Assembly: GCF_041146795.1 (NCBI RefSeq)
Contig: NC_135172.1
Location: forward strand, 35,883,623 to 35,947,622
Direction: 5' to 3'
Length of the DNA: 64,000 nucleotides
Origin: Maylandia zebra
Lineage: Eukaryota > Chordata > Actinopteri > Cichliformes > Cichlidae
The number at the start of each line of letters is the position of its first letter. Positions within the stretch are counted from its first letter, which is position 1. A program made the position numbers and the translations under genes. The notes beneath the pieces are model-generated. The model ran no database searches and was not told where the DNA came from. It saw nothing but the letters and a program-made list of their open reading frames with translations. This document shows positions 25,701 to 39,600 of the stretch, piece by piece.

Positions 25701-27239
25701 GATGATAACAGGACAGAGAGTAGAGAGAGAGAGAGAGAAAGAAAGAGAGGTGGAGCCACAGATAGAGAGTTTCTCCCCTCCATCCACGGTGCCACTGACC
25801 CACCATCATTTATACTGCCAGTGCTCAAGTGCAAGGTTAGCACCAACCTGAGCCTCCATAAATCACTGCTCTGCTGGACGGAGAGAGGCCGGGGTCAACG
25901 CCTCTCAGAGCCAACCTCTGCAGATGACAGAGTATTTATAGATCAGGAAGGAGAAAGGCAGGGAGGAAAGAAGAGGCAGGATGTGTGTCTAAGTGGCATG
26001 TGAGGAAGTGTGTGCACACAAATTCAGATGTGATAGTAATTATACATCTGATATGAGTAAACTCTTGCTGTTCTCTTGAGAACAGAGCCATGTAGTCATT
26101 GTGTGCACAGCCGACATGGAGTTGTGACAAACGCAGGAGACTGTAGGGGGAGCCCATTAACCACAAATCAGACCCCATGTTTCGACTTTTCAGCTTTCTT
26201 TATAAAAGCACATACTTCAACTTTAATTAAATAAAAACATAAAGTTTTTATGCCATCTACCATAAAAGACCAAAATTTGGGGGTAAAGAGCCTACATACA
26301 AGTCACTGACACATAGATGACTCTATCTGTAATACACAATTTTAAAGTCACATATTTCCCAGTCAGACTCTGCTGAGCGGAGTCCCCGCCAAGTGCAGTG
26401 TTTTGACAACGGTACAGCAGGTCCAGCATGGTGCTCTAATGACCAGTGGCCAAAGGTTGTCCTGGCTAAACACTGGTTATGGTCAGCCACAAGATGACTG
26501 GGTGTCCCAGTGTCGAACTCATTTCTGCTGCTGCAGGGTTTCATGCACGGCGTCCATCTCTCCAGCAAAAATAAACCTTGGCACAATGCCAGATTTTGAA
26601 GAAAGAAAAACGTTTTTCAGCATCAACCAATCCTGTCGCTGCCCTGATGATTTAAGTGTTTACTTTTAATTCTGGAAACTACTGAATCCCTGAAAACCCA
26701 TAATACAAAATTCAAATGTTGTGTGTGTGCGCGTGTGAACAGTCGTAGTCTGAAGGTCAAAGCAAAGCGCATGTGATTGGTTCAACTCCAAACGGGCTGG
26801 AAAATTTGCAAAGACGTGCATGAGTAACTTTGCCTTTGGCTGGCATCTGCTGCTTTTCAGTCATTAACAATATGATGCTGCGTTTGTGCATACAAGTGGA
26901 CAGCAAGCACACAACATTTTCAAACCATGAACTGAGCCTGTATATGATGTCTTTGATGTTCGGGTTTCACCTCCATGGTGTGACAAATAGTAATTAAAGC
27001 AATTAAAGTTGTCTCCTGATACAAAATTAATAATTTCCATCTAAATTTCTGTTTGATAAACTTCGGTCCTAGTAACCGTACGGGGTTTGGGTTAGGTAAA
27101 TGTTGGTACCTGAATTATTGAGTTGATTAGTTGACAAACATAACATTTAGCAACAATAATTTTATTAATTAAAAAAGCTTGATATATTTAGTTTTACCTT
27201 GTTTTGTTTTGCTTTTGCCTTTCTTTTTTCTTTTTTGTG

Positions 27240-27445
27240 GCGCAAATGTATACAAGTACTGAGGGGAAGTGCAGGTGAAGAGGAAAATTTTGAATCAATA
27301 AAGTTTCAAGCACGGGGTAGGGATTAATAAATATATGCATACTTCTTCCTATCACACATTCATATGTACGTGTACATGTATATGCAGGTATCCGTATATA
27401 TGTGTGTTATTGGTGTGTTTGCTTTATATGTCTGAAATAAAAGGT
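27240..27445 (+). repeat. Possible LINE 3'-end fragment
   Basis: The stretch ends in a TATATG/GTGTGT-rich run followed by GTCTGAAATAAAAGG, a layout seen at the 3' ends of fish LINE copies. No reverse transcriptase remains, and no target duplication was found. Confidence 0.3.
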
Positions 27446-27899
27446 TATCATCATCATCAATAAAGTTGAAGTTTTACTGTTTCTTTTGTATATTAAAATT
27501 TTAGCATTTACTTTTAACGATGTTTTGGACTAGTTACCTTAGCAACATATCTTCCTTAATGAATTAGGAGACTCAAGATGCCCATAGTGTCCTATTTTAG
27601 AAGTCAAACTAGCGGTCAGAATAAGCTTTTAAAAATAGCAGTTGTTTTCTTTCTAGTGTTCCACCACTTTCCCTGGATAAAGTTACATTTTCTAGATGTT
27701 GTAATCTTATATGTCAGAAACAGGACTCGTGTCAGTTGTATAGTTTGGATGATAAGGTAATTTCACTGAGAAAACTCATGTGGCGAGGATAAGCGGTAAG
27801 TTCATCTGTGGCAGGTTTTCTGTGCATTAGCTTTGTTATTGTACTGAATTGACTTTCACAATCACGAGACATCCCTCTACCCCCTCCCACCCATCTCCC

Positions 27900-28070
27900 G
27901 TTACAGTCTCCCCACCAGAGCAGCCCCTCCTCGGGACATGAAGGTCAGCGTGGCAGATAGGAGGGGTGTTTGATCGATAAGCACCACCCTCCCCTCGGCT
28001 CACTGACAGCTCCTGTCAAGTATCCAGCAGGACTCCTATCAAATGGATCAACCCTTAAACCCCAACCCAC
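27900..28070. promoter_or_regulatory. Candidate conserved noncoding element
   Basis: A GC-balanced, non-repetitive block with TTTGATCGATAAGC, CTGACAGCTCCTGTCA (an inverted TGACAG pair, MEIS/TGIF-like) and CTATCAAATGGATCAA. It is distinct from its AT-rich neighbours. The call rests on motif density only. Confidence 0.24.
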
Positions 28071-31000
28071 CACCAAGACCTCCCCAGTCCTCACTTTAAA
28101 AGAGAACTGTCACTAACTGCAACTGTCACATACCAGTCAGGTGTTTTCAACGCACTGATAATGTGCCAGGGAATGTCACCAGGGCTGAAAGTGTTTGTGT
28201 GTCGGAAGGAGAGCTGTTGAAAGTTTGCTGGTATTGTGTGAGATGTGTGTTTGCCCTCTGTGACCCAGCTTGCTCCTTATCATTTCAGATATCGGATTCA
28301 GCTGCAAGCCTTGATTGATTTTACAGTCAACCAAATCACAATGGAATAAAATAATAACATGACTTATGAGGCTGGAAAACTATACTCCCTCCCCCCTTTT
28401 TTAAAGGACTGGAAAAGATCTGGTGCTTACTGTGTGTCACCAAAGGAGAGGCGCTCCTCAGTGACCCACATCACAGATGTTAGTGGTGGAAGAGACCTTT
28501 GTGTGAAGTCTGAGAAAACTGTGTTTGTGTGTCCTACACCCACCATAAGGCCTGCATTCTTAGGTGCTTAACACATTGACGACTATGTCCTTAAACTGCG
28601 ATGCAGTAAAGCGGGCTGTAGGTTCACAGTGTATGTGTGTTTGTGTGTCTTAGAGGTGGGGGTTGGGGGGGTTTAGGGTGACAAGGAGATAGTGTCGCTG
28701 ATTGACACGTGAAGAGCAACTAAAAAAAATGCTCCCCTTTGGAATGCAACAATCTCCCAGCGTTCCATGTTGCTCTGTGTCCAACAGTGAATTGTTAAAA
28801 GCATTCCTGGCAGTTAAGGAGAGGGTGAAAAGAGTGTGAAAGGCGATGTTCTCGTGCTAAAAGAGGAGTTTGTTTACTCCTAAAGTGGATGAACCTTATC
28901 CTATCAGGCCTGCAACATAATAACATACAAAAGATAATGACAGAGAACAAGAAAGTGACACATTTCGTAAAGATTTTCCATTTTCTTTCAGAGCGTCTTT
29001 GTGATCTTGCTGTGTCACTGACATTTCAAAGCAGCTAAACCCTTAGGAGATACATTTAAAAGCAGCTTGGTGGTCTCCTAGTTCCTACCATCACAAACAG
29101 TCCCCCCTCCCACCCCCCAAATCATCCTTAACCCACCCACTGAGCCTGACAAGGTGGTGGTCGCACTATGAGGAGAGATCCTTCTGGAGCAACAGGTTAA
29201 ACCGACCACACGACGGGGGCAAAAGGCCCCTGCTTACAAGGTCTAATTGTTTCCACAGGTTGCAGACTACAGAGGAAAGAGGGGGACGGGGGGGGGATGC
29301 AAATGGTAAAGCGGGGTGTAGCAGACAGAAATAGAAAATGAGATGAAGGGATGGAAAAAAACAAAACAAAAAAAGGTGAAATAAGAACAAAAGAAGAGGA
29401 GCAGAGGGGTCGCTTTCCATGATGCAGTTTTACAGTGACTTTTACTGCTGTGCTGAGACAGCGAGAAATGGCAGATCACTGCTTCCAAGCCCAGGTGTGT
29501 CACTAAAATACCGGTCACATCACAAAGTATTTTAGACTGATCTCTTTAACATGGATGAACAGCACCAACATTAGATAATTAGCACTAAATACAGCTCAGC
29601 ACCAAAAGTAATGCATCTAGGCTCCAACAACAAGCTTCAGACAGCAAATAGGGAGTTTTATGAATGGTGATGTTATGCTGAGAGTCTACAGGTAGCTGCC
29701 CAGTGGACAAGGAGCTGATGAAGTGCTTAGACAGTGGGGGCAGCAGGTAGCAGACTAACTTTCAGACATGAAGCAAAAACATGATCCTAATGCTTAACAT
29801 TTATTAAAAGTGCAAGTGATTGTGTCATGTGAGTGTGACAGTAGAATCAACGTGGGCAGCCTAAATGAGCGTGCAGGACTTTCATCATTACTGGATTTTG
29901 ACATGATGGTAAAACTGTGCTGCAGAATCACTTGTTATTACAGGTCATTTCTAAAGACGCAGTATAGAAAAGATACAACATTGTACAAAATTAAGACACA
30001 AAATCAGCTGGCAAAATGTCATGGCAACCCTGTGATAGCAGCAACAAGTAGCATCTATTTTGATCAAACTTTATTTAAATAGGAAGTAAAACACTTGGGG
30101 TTAAGAATGTCTTTATGAAAGCATCCAAGAAAGCCAGGGTTAACTTTTCATGTTTTTCGACTGTGGGAAAAACCAGAGCTCCCAGAAATAACTCGTGCAA
30201 GCACAGAAGAACATGAAAACTCCGCATACTGGTCCAGGTTTAACCCAGTGTGTGCTTGTTGTTAGGTAGTACTTCTAACCACTGTGTTGCATACTGGTGC
30301 CAGCATTGAAGACTACAATCATAACCACATGAGACTGGCCTCAAAGGTGAGTCAGTCCCAAAGGTGTTAAACCCCATGGTATTAAAAAGGTCAACGTTAC
30401 AACAGAAATAAACATACCTGACATGGTTTGGTCAAACTATTTTTACCTCTTTTCAAAAATACACTAAGTGGTTTAAATCATGCGTTACTACAGGCATGAC
30501 CACTTTGAGTGATCTTGTTCACTTATTAAAATGTAGGTTATGTATAGGAGTCTGAGGAGTTGACAATTCAGTTTCAATGACAGGTGACGTTATTTCTGGA
30601 TTTTTTTTTTTTAAATTACTATCAAAATTTAGGATCCCATTTAGTATCACAGTGAAGTACAGATGAATCTCACTAAGCCTGCGTTGTCACTGACTGTTAA
30701 CACCCCAGGACTACCCCCTCATCCGAAAATGTCAAAATGCTGATCTGAAGGCTTCAAAACAGCAGTCCTCTGTCAAATAGGTAACTGAACAATGCATCAA
30801 TAACTCTTTCTTCTTAATATAATCTATGATCTAAATCAGATAGATGTGTAAAAGAGAAGCTGAACTCAGCGGAACTGGCATTTTGCTCTAGTGGAGGCTA
30901 ACTGTAATTGTATGACTGACATTAGTTATGACAGAGATGCATGCTGTCCAGTTACAGTTGGTGAAGGGATTAGAAATATCCTACCTTGCACCCTAATTAG

Positions 31001-34000
31001 GATGATTTATTTCCCTTGTTTTTATGACAACTGGATCTTTTGATTAAAGTACTTCAAATGTATATTAGCTTGGTGAACATCTCTATGTTGGGCTTTCTGT
31101 GCATGTTTGTGACTTATTATTTTAACGGTACAAAATGGTTAAAAAAAACCCCAAAAAACCATTATAACCTGCAGAAGTCATCATAATAGGATATATTTGT
31201 AGAATACGAAAGCCCCTAATGCGAGGCACATTTATGAGCTTTTCATTTCTTGTGTTGGTGTTTCTTTGTTAGCTTTATATTATCTGTTAATTTATAGTGC
31301 AGTCTGTCTAATGTAATGAACACATCATCTCTACAGCCACAAACCACATACAAAGCCCCAAACCGCTGCCATCGGGAAGTAAAATCTGGAACTGTTCAGC
31401 AGATGAAGGAGTGACTTTGTGAGTCCTCTGAGTATTTATTTCTTTTTATACCTCCACAAGCTTTAGTCTGTATTATTGGTAGTTATGGGGCAGAAAATGG
31501 TATTCCCAGAGAAATCACCTTGGGTGCTGTCACACTGCAGGAAATCTTACAAGTCATTTAATCTAGTTAGGACTCTTAAAACATTGTTTTTCTTTAAAAA
31601 GAAAGTTTAAAAATGTTTTCCAGTGGTGAGAAGTAATGCGACATATTTTTTGCGCAATAGAAAATACCTGCAGATTTCCCAGTGACTATGTTTAAGGGTT
31701 TCCTTAAAAAAATGTATTTCTTTGACACTATTGGACTAAACTGCCTTGTTTTAAACTGAACTGACAAATAAGTGTCTTTGTAGTGAAATACATTTCCTCC
31801 ATTGCACCTTGACACCTTTACCTTCTTTCATACTTTGTTCCTTTTATGGAGCAAGTACAATTTTACATCTCCATGACATCTGTCCTAGACTGTCTAGACC
31901 ATAGTAATAACACATATAAATTCCTAAAGTGAGTGGCATTCCCATTTGATGTAAAGTGATCTGCTGTGTGCTTGCCAGGACTGAGTGAACAAGATCACTG
32001 ACACTATTCCTGTTATACAATTTATTTGAAGGAGTCACTAAGTTTTAATGTAAATCCCTGAGCTTTTGTGCACGATACTCCAGCTGTAAAAAAAACAGAG
32101 TGTAAGGTATAACCAACGATGAAGGTCCTGAAAATCAGATCCACTTCCCATCGACTGAGAAGAAATTCAAGCTTCAGTGTGAAAGTTTGTTATCTCAAAT
32201 GCTACACACACACACACACAGAGCCAGTTACAGTACAGCTGTCATGATTAAACTGTTATGGCCCAGATGTATCGAAGGGTATGATTTACAGATGTCCAAT
32301 GACATGTTCATAGATGTGTTATGAATGTGTCAAATATCTAGTAAACTTGAGTCTTTACCACATCTTTAAAATTGAAAAGAACTTGAAATAATGTCAAATC
32401 TGGGTTCTCTACCATGTGGCAAGGCTTTAAATGGGTTATTGGAGTCATCTGTTGGGAAAATTTGGTTAGCTGGGTCCAGCTTAGAGAAAAAACAAGGGGA
32501 ACAGCTTACCTAGTTCTCTGTGAAGGTTCAGTCACTGACAAAATGAGTGCTTTTAGTGATTTAATCACAATATGTTGTTTTCAAAGTCATTTCTTTCTAT
32601 TGGAATCATAGAGGTGGCAGTGAGGGAATCTGGACAGGGCCAAACGTGTGGTTTCCCCCATTAACTGAAGCTAATTCACTCTTGGTGGTGCCTTCAAATG
32701 TATGTTTTCATTTAATTAATTTAATTCAGTTATGACAAAAGTAATGTTTATCCTACTAATGTCAAATTATTACTCTCATATTTAAATTGGTCTATCAAAC
32801 GTTGTATTATTTTATTTTATTTTTAGGTTTAATGTCTAAGCTGTTATTGACATGTTTTGAGATTAGATTTGTTGCACCCACTGGTGAAAAGCAAACTATT
32901 CTGCAGACAGCAAGCAACAGTCCAACCCTTAACAGGGATTCAAGTTTGTGAAGATGTTCTGTAACAGGACCTCCGTGCATTATCATCACCAGCATTTGCT
33001 GAAGGAATGAGATATTTATTAACGTTAAGATGAAAAACATGCTGAATTTAATGTTGGCCGTCATTTATTTAAACATTTCCAAATGATCTTTGTTGCAGGC
33101 CGCCGAGCCTGATCATCGCTTTGACTGGAATCTTTCAAGTGTTTTGTGGGAGCCAAAGGGTTAAGACCTCAGTTGCAAGAGATACGGGCTGAGAGCAGCC
33201 CATGAATCCTGCAGTCTCTGCAGGCACAGCATGGTAAAATAATTAAGCTTGCCTTTGAAGGGGACTAAACAAACACAACAGCACTCAACACCAGCCATGT
33301 CCACTCTCTTTCCTTTCTGCCTCCTCGGTCTTCTCTTCTCTGCTTTCTCACTCTGCTACCTGCCATACACCATACGTAGCCCCTCATGATGACCAGTTAC
33401 CCTTCCCGCCCATATTTCTAATCCTTTCATCTTCCTTGTCATTTTGTGGTCTCTCTCTCTTTATCTTTCTCCCGCTCTCTGTGGAGATTCTCCTGGGGAA
33501 GAAGGGTGGAAAGTAGGAAAGAGAGAGTAGGGCCAGGTAATTCACAGGTCAGCTTTTTACATCTCCTAGAGTTGGCTTTACACTGTGAGGAAACAATGCT
33601 GCTGGAATACTTAACTAGTAATTCATAAATGTTATAACATTTAAGTCCCTTCTATTAAGTGGCCTTTATAACAATTGACAATAATGAATGGAAAGTGGCT
33701 TTTCCTGGCAACAACTTTATTTGAACTGATAATTTTTATTTTTATTTTTATTTTTTTTTGCACAAGTTGCTGACTCTTGCTACACATTCAAACATCTTCA
33801 TGTGTAGCACATTCAATGGTGTGTAGAATTTTATCAATATTTCTCTAAAAAACAGTAAAACCGCTGAAATGGAGTACATAATGAGGTGTACGTGTACACT
33901 TATTTAAATGAATACTTTGACATTTTGAGCAATACAGGCTTTTGTTTTCTTGGCTCGAGTTAGATAATAGAAGTAATGCTGCAGTTGTGTTTGTATGGTA

Positions 34001-35559
34001 AATATGACGCTACAGTCATAGAAAACAGCAATCTTGGCTCTTTATCAGAACTGCTTACTGGCACCTCCACAACACTAATCAACACATGTGTTTAATCTAA
34101 ACAAAAACCAAAGTGAAAAAGACTTCACTGGTTTTTTTTTAATGCTGAACCAGCAACAGAAGTGAAACACAGACTTCCAGTTGACTCCTCAGTGCATGAA
34201 ATAGTGCCTGTGCCTGCTATAAGCCAAATATATTGTACATCTATGGGTTATATGTGGTATTGACTGGAATGAATGTTAGTGATGTGACTGCAAAACCCCC
34301 ACACAGCACATGGCTACTCAGTTACAAATTCACTGCCTCTGTGCCTCACCTCTCTTTTTCTCCCACACATCCTGCATACACACATCCTAAAACATTTAGG
34401 TATAACCAAATCTCCTAACAATTACCATAACTACACACTTATGGCAATCTAAAGCAATTGAACCCAAGTCACAGCTCTGACCCTAGCAAGCATTGCTGCG
34501 TCCAGCACAAACAAATCAACTAATGCAGGTGGTGCACGGGGGGGCTGGTATGTAGAGAAAACTATCAATTGGGATTGGAAAGGCTAAAACAGAACCGTTA
34601 TAAAACAGAGAAGCTATTTGAACAGCACCCCCGAGAATGGTAGGGATTCTCACCAATTGCTCATTTTTTTTATTATATCCCACCTCTTGGAGGAGTGCAA
34701 GGAATTTTAAAACCAGAATGGTGATCTCACCACAGAGTGGACTGATGGTGATGATGCATCAGGGACATTACGTTTAGCTCCAAAACTGCAGCTCTTGGTT
34801 TTTTGGTTTTCAGAAGCTGGGACAGAAAATCATTAATTCTAGAGATGGAAAATTAATCCTTTTGTCTTTCTTTCAAACATCAAAACAATTCAATGTGTGT
34901 TATTGTTACCAGTATCACTGGTGATTTACATAAACATCAGTGACCCGAATACAACTCTGAATCCAAACTCTAAACGTAGAAACAATTCACTGAACTAAAC
35001 AACAATCCTAAACTGATTTTTTAAAATTAAAGTATGCATTTATATTTTGACTTAAGTTGTATGAAATGTGAAAGGGCATCTTATTCCAGTACCACCATCA
35101 GCACAATGTTAACACAAAACATTTAGCCTATTTCAGCTCATTGTTTTGATTCTCTGATAATGTTTTGTTGAGGCAGACATGTTTATAGGTCACTTTAGGT
35201 GTTCAAACCATTAACCAACCCTAAAATGTATTACTAGGACCTAAGCAGCTGGTTGCAATAAATAGTGAATCATGATATTATTTATTGTTTAATATCTCAA
35301 ACTCAAATAAATACACATTCACATGCTACAGTTCGGTAAACAGCTGAAGAGAAAATCCCTCCTGGGGAAAACGTCCTGTCATGTGAGCACCGAGGTGATA
35401 CCCCCACCTGTCCTGAATCAAGGAGCAAGGAAGGGAAGACTGAGCAAGATGCTGCAGAAATCACTGCAGTCAGGAAAAAGGATGTTTGGAGAAAGTCTCT
35501 TTCAGAAGCTGTTAAATCTTGTAGTTAATATAACGAACAAGGAGATAACCAGCTGTTGA

Positions 35560-36620
35560 AAGCCAACATACTTCAAGAATGTAAGGACTGGTTTGGCCCT
35601 CCAAGATTCCAGCTTGTTGTGATTTGGTGTTTTCTGCCTTTGATATGTTATCCAGTGGTGCAAGACAGATGTGTTTACCCTGAAAATATACTATGTTCCA
35701 TGGATAATCCTGTGTACACCTAGGATGCTGAAAAGGATTGGGTGTGTCGACGTCCTGGGCGAGAGCGAAGCTGAAGAGCACAAGAGTGACAGTTTATTAT
35801 GGCTGGTGATACAATTCTGCTGAACATCCCATGAAAATATGTGTTAAACAACATCCAGTAGTCTTCTTGAACTGCTCCTGAGCCCATGCAGTGAGTTCCA
35901 TGAGAGAATCAAACCTGTTTTTAATACAGTGCCACCTGGGAGTTTGAAGATCACAGGCACCCAGTGTTGATTTTCAGACTTTTCCCTGACTGTTCAAAGT
36001 TCTCACAATTTCATGTTGAGGAACATTATTCTGAAATTGTTCCACAATTTGTGTTTTTTTGAAGCAAGCCACTGCCCGACTTTTTTTTCTGAGAAACTCT
36101 GCCTCTCTAAGATGCTCTTTTCATATCCAATCATGTTACTGACCTGGTGCCAAATAAAAATATTAGTTGTGCAATATTCCTCCATCTGTTTCTTTTTAGT
36201 AAAACTTACTTTTCCAGTCTTTTGTTGACCCTGTCCCATCTTTTTGGAGATATATCACTGCTATCAATATCACTATGAACTAATATTTTTCATAAAATGG
36301 TAAAATGTCTTTAAGATTAGATTAGATAAGATAACCTTTATTAGTCCCACACGTGGGAAATTTGTTATGTTACAGCAGAAAGTGGACAATGCAAAGTTAC
36401 ATAGCAAAAATGAGAAAAACACTGGAATAGGAGAAGATAATAGTAAAACGAATAAGATACTGCACACAATAGAATAGAATAAAATAAAGTACTATATACA
36501 TTAGAGTTAAAATAGAATACAAATACTATATACAACTGAGTATATATTGTATGTTCTATTGTGAATACAATAAGGGTTCATGAGATTTGCAAATCATAGC
36601 ATTGTCTTTTTTATAATTAT
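35560..36620 (-). mobile_element. Degenerate fish DNA transposon copy with a second repeat inserted in it
   Basis: From about 35860 onward the text (GAGCCCATGCAGTGAGTTCC ... CAATCATGTTACTGACCTGGTGCCAA ... GAGATTTGCAAATCATAGCATT) matches, from memory, a very common fish repeat whose usual end is GATTTGCAAATCATTGCATTCTG. I cannot assign its superfamily with certainty. The copy is interrupted at about 36312 and resumes at about 36550. Its internal open frames (for example 36003-36239, minus) are broken. Confidence 0.6.
36312..36550. repeat. Retroelement-like insertion nested in the older transposon
   Basis: The insert starts AGATTAGATTAGATAAGATA, then ACCTTTATTAGTCCCACACG and TGGGAAATTTGTTATGTTAC, a fish repeat type I know as the 3' end of a retroelement read in reverse. 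It splits the flanking transposon text, so it is the younger of the two. Ends are approximate. Confidence 0.55.
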
Positions 36621-39600
36621 TATTATTATTGTAATTAGGTTTGTATATGACAGCAGGAAGAGGAAGAGCATTGGTGAATTAAGAAGAACAAGAGCAACAT
36701 GGCGAGCTTCATTAGTATAAATATCAGCATGGTGGACCATGGAAGAGCCCATGGGCAAGGCTTAGTTTCTTTTCTTTTTATCAAGGTAGCATACAGCACA
36801 CGCTTCAATCAAGTGAACCTGTAGCAGTGGATTGGAAGGGAGGAATACCAGCTCATCTGCAATAGTCCAAATCCAGGGCACAAGACTTTGGACTCCTTAA
36901 GATGCTACGGGTCACATGACAAGAGCCTAAAATTGGTCAAGATGGTGAAGTTCATCCTCCACTAGCAATTCAGTATATTCATTGTGTCAGACATGACAAG
37001 GGCAACACTGTCAGTAGCTTTACCGATGACAGAATCAAACTAGAACTGAAAGTCAGTCTCAGCAGGAAGCTCCGATTCCTGAAAAACTTCCATCCTAACA
37101 TACGATCTGGTCCAGCAGTCTTAAAACCATTCTCTTCATCATTTAAGCTTAATGTTCCATTGAAGAGGCAGTAGACATTTTCTTCAAGAGGAAGATTTGA
37201 AGTATGCAGATATTTTTTTTAATACAAAGAAGCTGATTGGAGAACCCAGCACATGTTGGATGCTGCAGCTTTATGCATAAGCTGTTCAGCTCCTAAAAGA
37301 CATGGGAGCAACAGAAGTAAACAGATGAAAGGGCTTGAAAGATTTGATTGAAGAGTCTGAAGAGAGTAGCATTCGCCTTTGAAAGGAAAGAAGTGTGAGA
37401 AGTAACTGGAAATCCAGAGACAGGGAGACCTGTCCTCCATTTCTTTGGCACCCAGAGATGATGCAAGGTTTAATCTTGAACCTGCACTGGACTCATGGGT
37501 ACCAGAGCAGCTGGAGGTAATGCCCAAACAGGTTGACACCCATCTTTATAATTAGTCATTTATTTCTCACTGCTCGGTTTGAGCCTCTACCCGCCCTTCA
37601 TTGATGTTCAAGATTTCATCCTGTAACTATCTTTCTTGTAATGCAATTCAACGATTTAGTGGTAAAGCTGAGGGTATCAAACATATGACAGAAGATAAAT
37701 ATAATTAAGAATTTGTTCAGCTGTGGCAAAGACAATTTATAGCTGAAAAAAATGTTGTACAATAAGGCAGAGACAGAGAAAAAACAAGGAGGAGAAAGGT
37801 ATAGAGAAAGAGGGATAGAGAAAAAGAGCAAGAGAAAGGCATTGGGAGGTATGACTCCCGGAGGACCATTGAATTTCTTTTCTTTCTTCTGTGCCTTTTT
37901 CATGGTCCTCTCACTCCCAGGTCTGCACAGCTGTTTCAGGGCTGGGGGCTTCTTTCTCCAGAGCCCAGATAAAAGAGCCGCCCTAAGCAGCCCTGCAGGT
38001 AGGTCTGTTAAAGCAATTGCTCTGGCTGTCCACTGCCCAGCGCATGAAATTTAAAAAAAAAAAAAGGCAGAAAGAGCGAAAGAGAGAAAGAGGAGGGAGT
38101 TTAAAGGAGGGTGTAGAGGAGGTGAAAAAAGTGCATAAAACAGGGGGATTTTTAAAAAGTTAAAGCGAAGGAGGAAAAAAGAAACACAGATGACAGATAA
38201 GGACTAAAGATGCAGATACAGAGATGAATGAATGCGAAGGAAACCAGAGAGGCAGAGGAGGATACCTGCCTGCGGCTACCACAGACTCCTCCACCGCCCC
38301 CTCGATAGGAGCCATGTCTGCTTTTATTGACTTTGTTAAACCGTTTTCAATGCTACTTCCTATGTGTTTACAAGACAGTAAATCACGCTCCATTCCGGGT
38401 GGGGGGTTATGGGGTGAAATACGGCAGAAACATCCAACTTGCTCGGGAAGGAAGACCGCTTTGACTGATCCAGAGACAACTTTCCAGCTTTCTGCCTTAC
38501 TGCCAGCACTTCACACTACACACACACACACACATCTTCCTGCACAGGGAACTGATGGGGATGACACCGTGGGGGCCATTGTTTTCACTGACAAGAGCAA
38601 AAAGTGTAATTTAAGACTTACTGGATGATAAAATTGTTGTTGAGACACTGACTACGTTTACAGAGCGAAATAGCAAAACAGAACTGCTGTACGCAACAGT
38701 TGTTAAAATCTTCAGCAGAGAGCTTTATTTAATAGTACTAGGAGCACCACTCAAAGTCGTTAAGCAAACACATTTGGGTTATGGCAAAACTGGGTCCTTT
38801 AATCACTTCTACACACTGGGGTCATTCCCAGACAGTCGTTTCATCCAGTTAAAAAGTCATTCAAGCTCTCCACTTCACTAAAACACGAGTAAGTACTTTG
38901 AACGTCATTGGATGGCTTGATTTTCCAAATTTTCTCGCTGTAACAATTTTCTCAGGCTTTGGCGTTTTGACACCCCCGCATGCACAGTCGCACACACACT
39001 CACCAAATCATGGCTGTGTAACTGAGCTGCTCTTTGTGGCTGAAAGGTAGACTGACACCCCCACCCCACCTTCACCCCACCCACATTACCTCATTTTAAT
39101 GGTGCAATACAGCAGACGAGGGACAGTTAATGTCCCTCACACGCTGTCTTTCCATCACTAATAATTAATTTCTAAGATGATGATTAAAAAAATAAGACAT
39201 GCTCCTGAAGAAACTGTACAGTATTTTTCAGTGCAGTAAGGTGACTAAAGGCGTTTAACCTCGACCCTGAAGCAAAACTTATGGGCATCCTTGAAATGTG
39301 TTGCAGACGAGATTGCCTGCATATGGAAGTTTTTGTGCAAAATAAACCGAATTATCAAATCAGTTGATTCCAGAAAAAAGAACTAAAAAAAACTCTTTAA
39401 TTAAAATTAATTTGGTGGATTACTTTAATGAGGCTAAATAATAATAAATAAATGCTTCAAGGAGTTTATAGAGGTCACTAATAAGTGGTGTAGAAAACAC
39501 TGATGATCCACCATAATGTAAGCACTCATTAAAAGTGAAAAAAATAAATAAATATTTGAATTTAAAAAATTGTAATAATCATTATGTTGGCTGTTATAAA

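Larger units (their letters stand above)
22178..35559. other. Long gene-poor interval upstream of fgf8b
   Basis: About 13 kb with no convincing coding exon on either strand. It contains simple repeats (CA at 32204-32220, GA at about 25723-25748), a possible LINE 3' end near 27240-27445, and several non-repetitive, GC-balanced blocks listed separately as candidate regulatory elements. Intervals like this flank developmental genes such as fgf8 in other vertebrates. Confidence 0.5.

Noticed and set aside
35323-35559. 78-codon basic open frame
   Set aside because: No recognised domain, no supporting exons; probably chance in repeat-adjacent sequence.
38224-38628. 134-codon plus-strand frame
   Set aside because: No family resemblance, crosses a CA repeat, has no splice or promoter context, and codon use is not gene-like.
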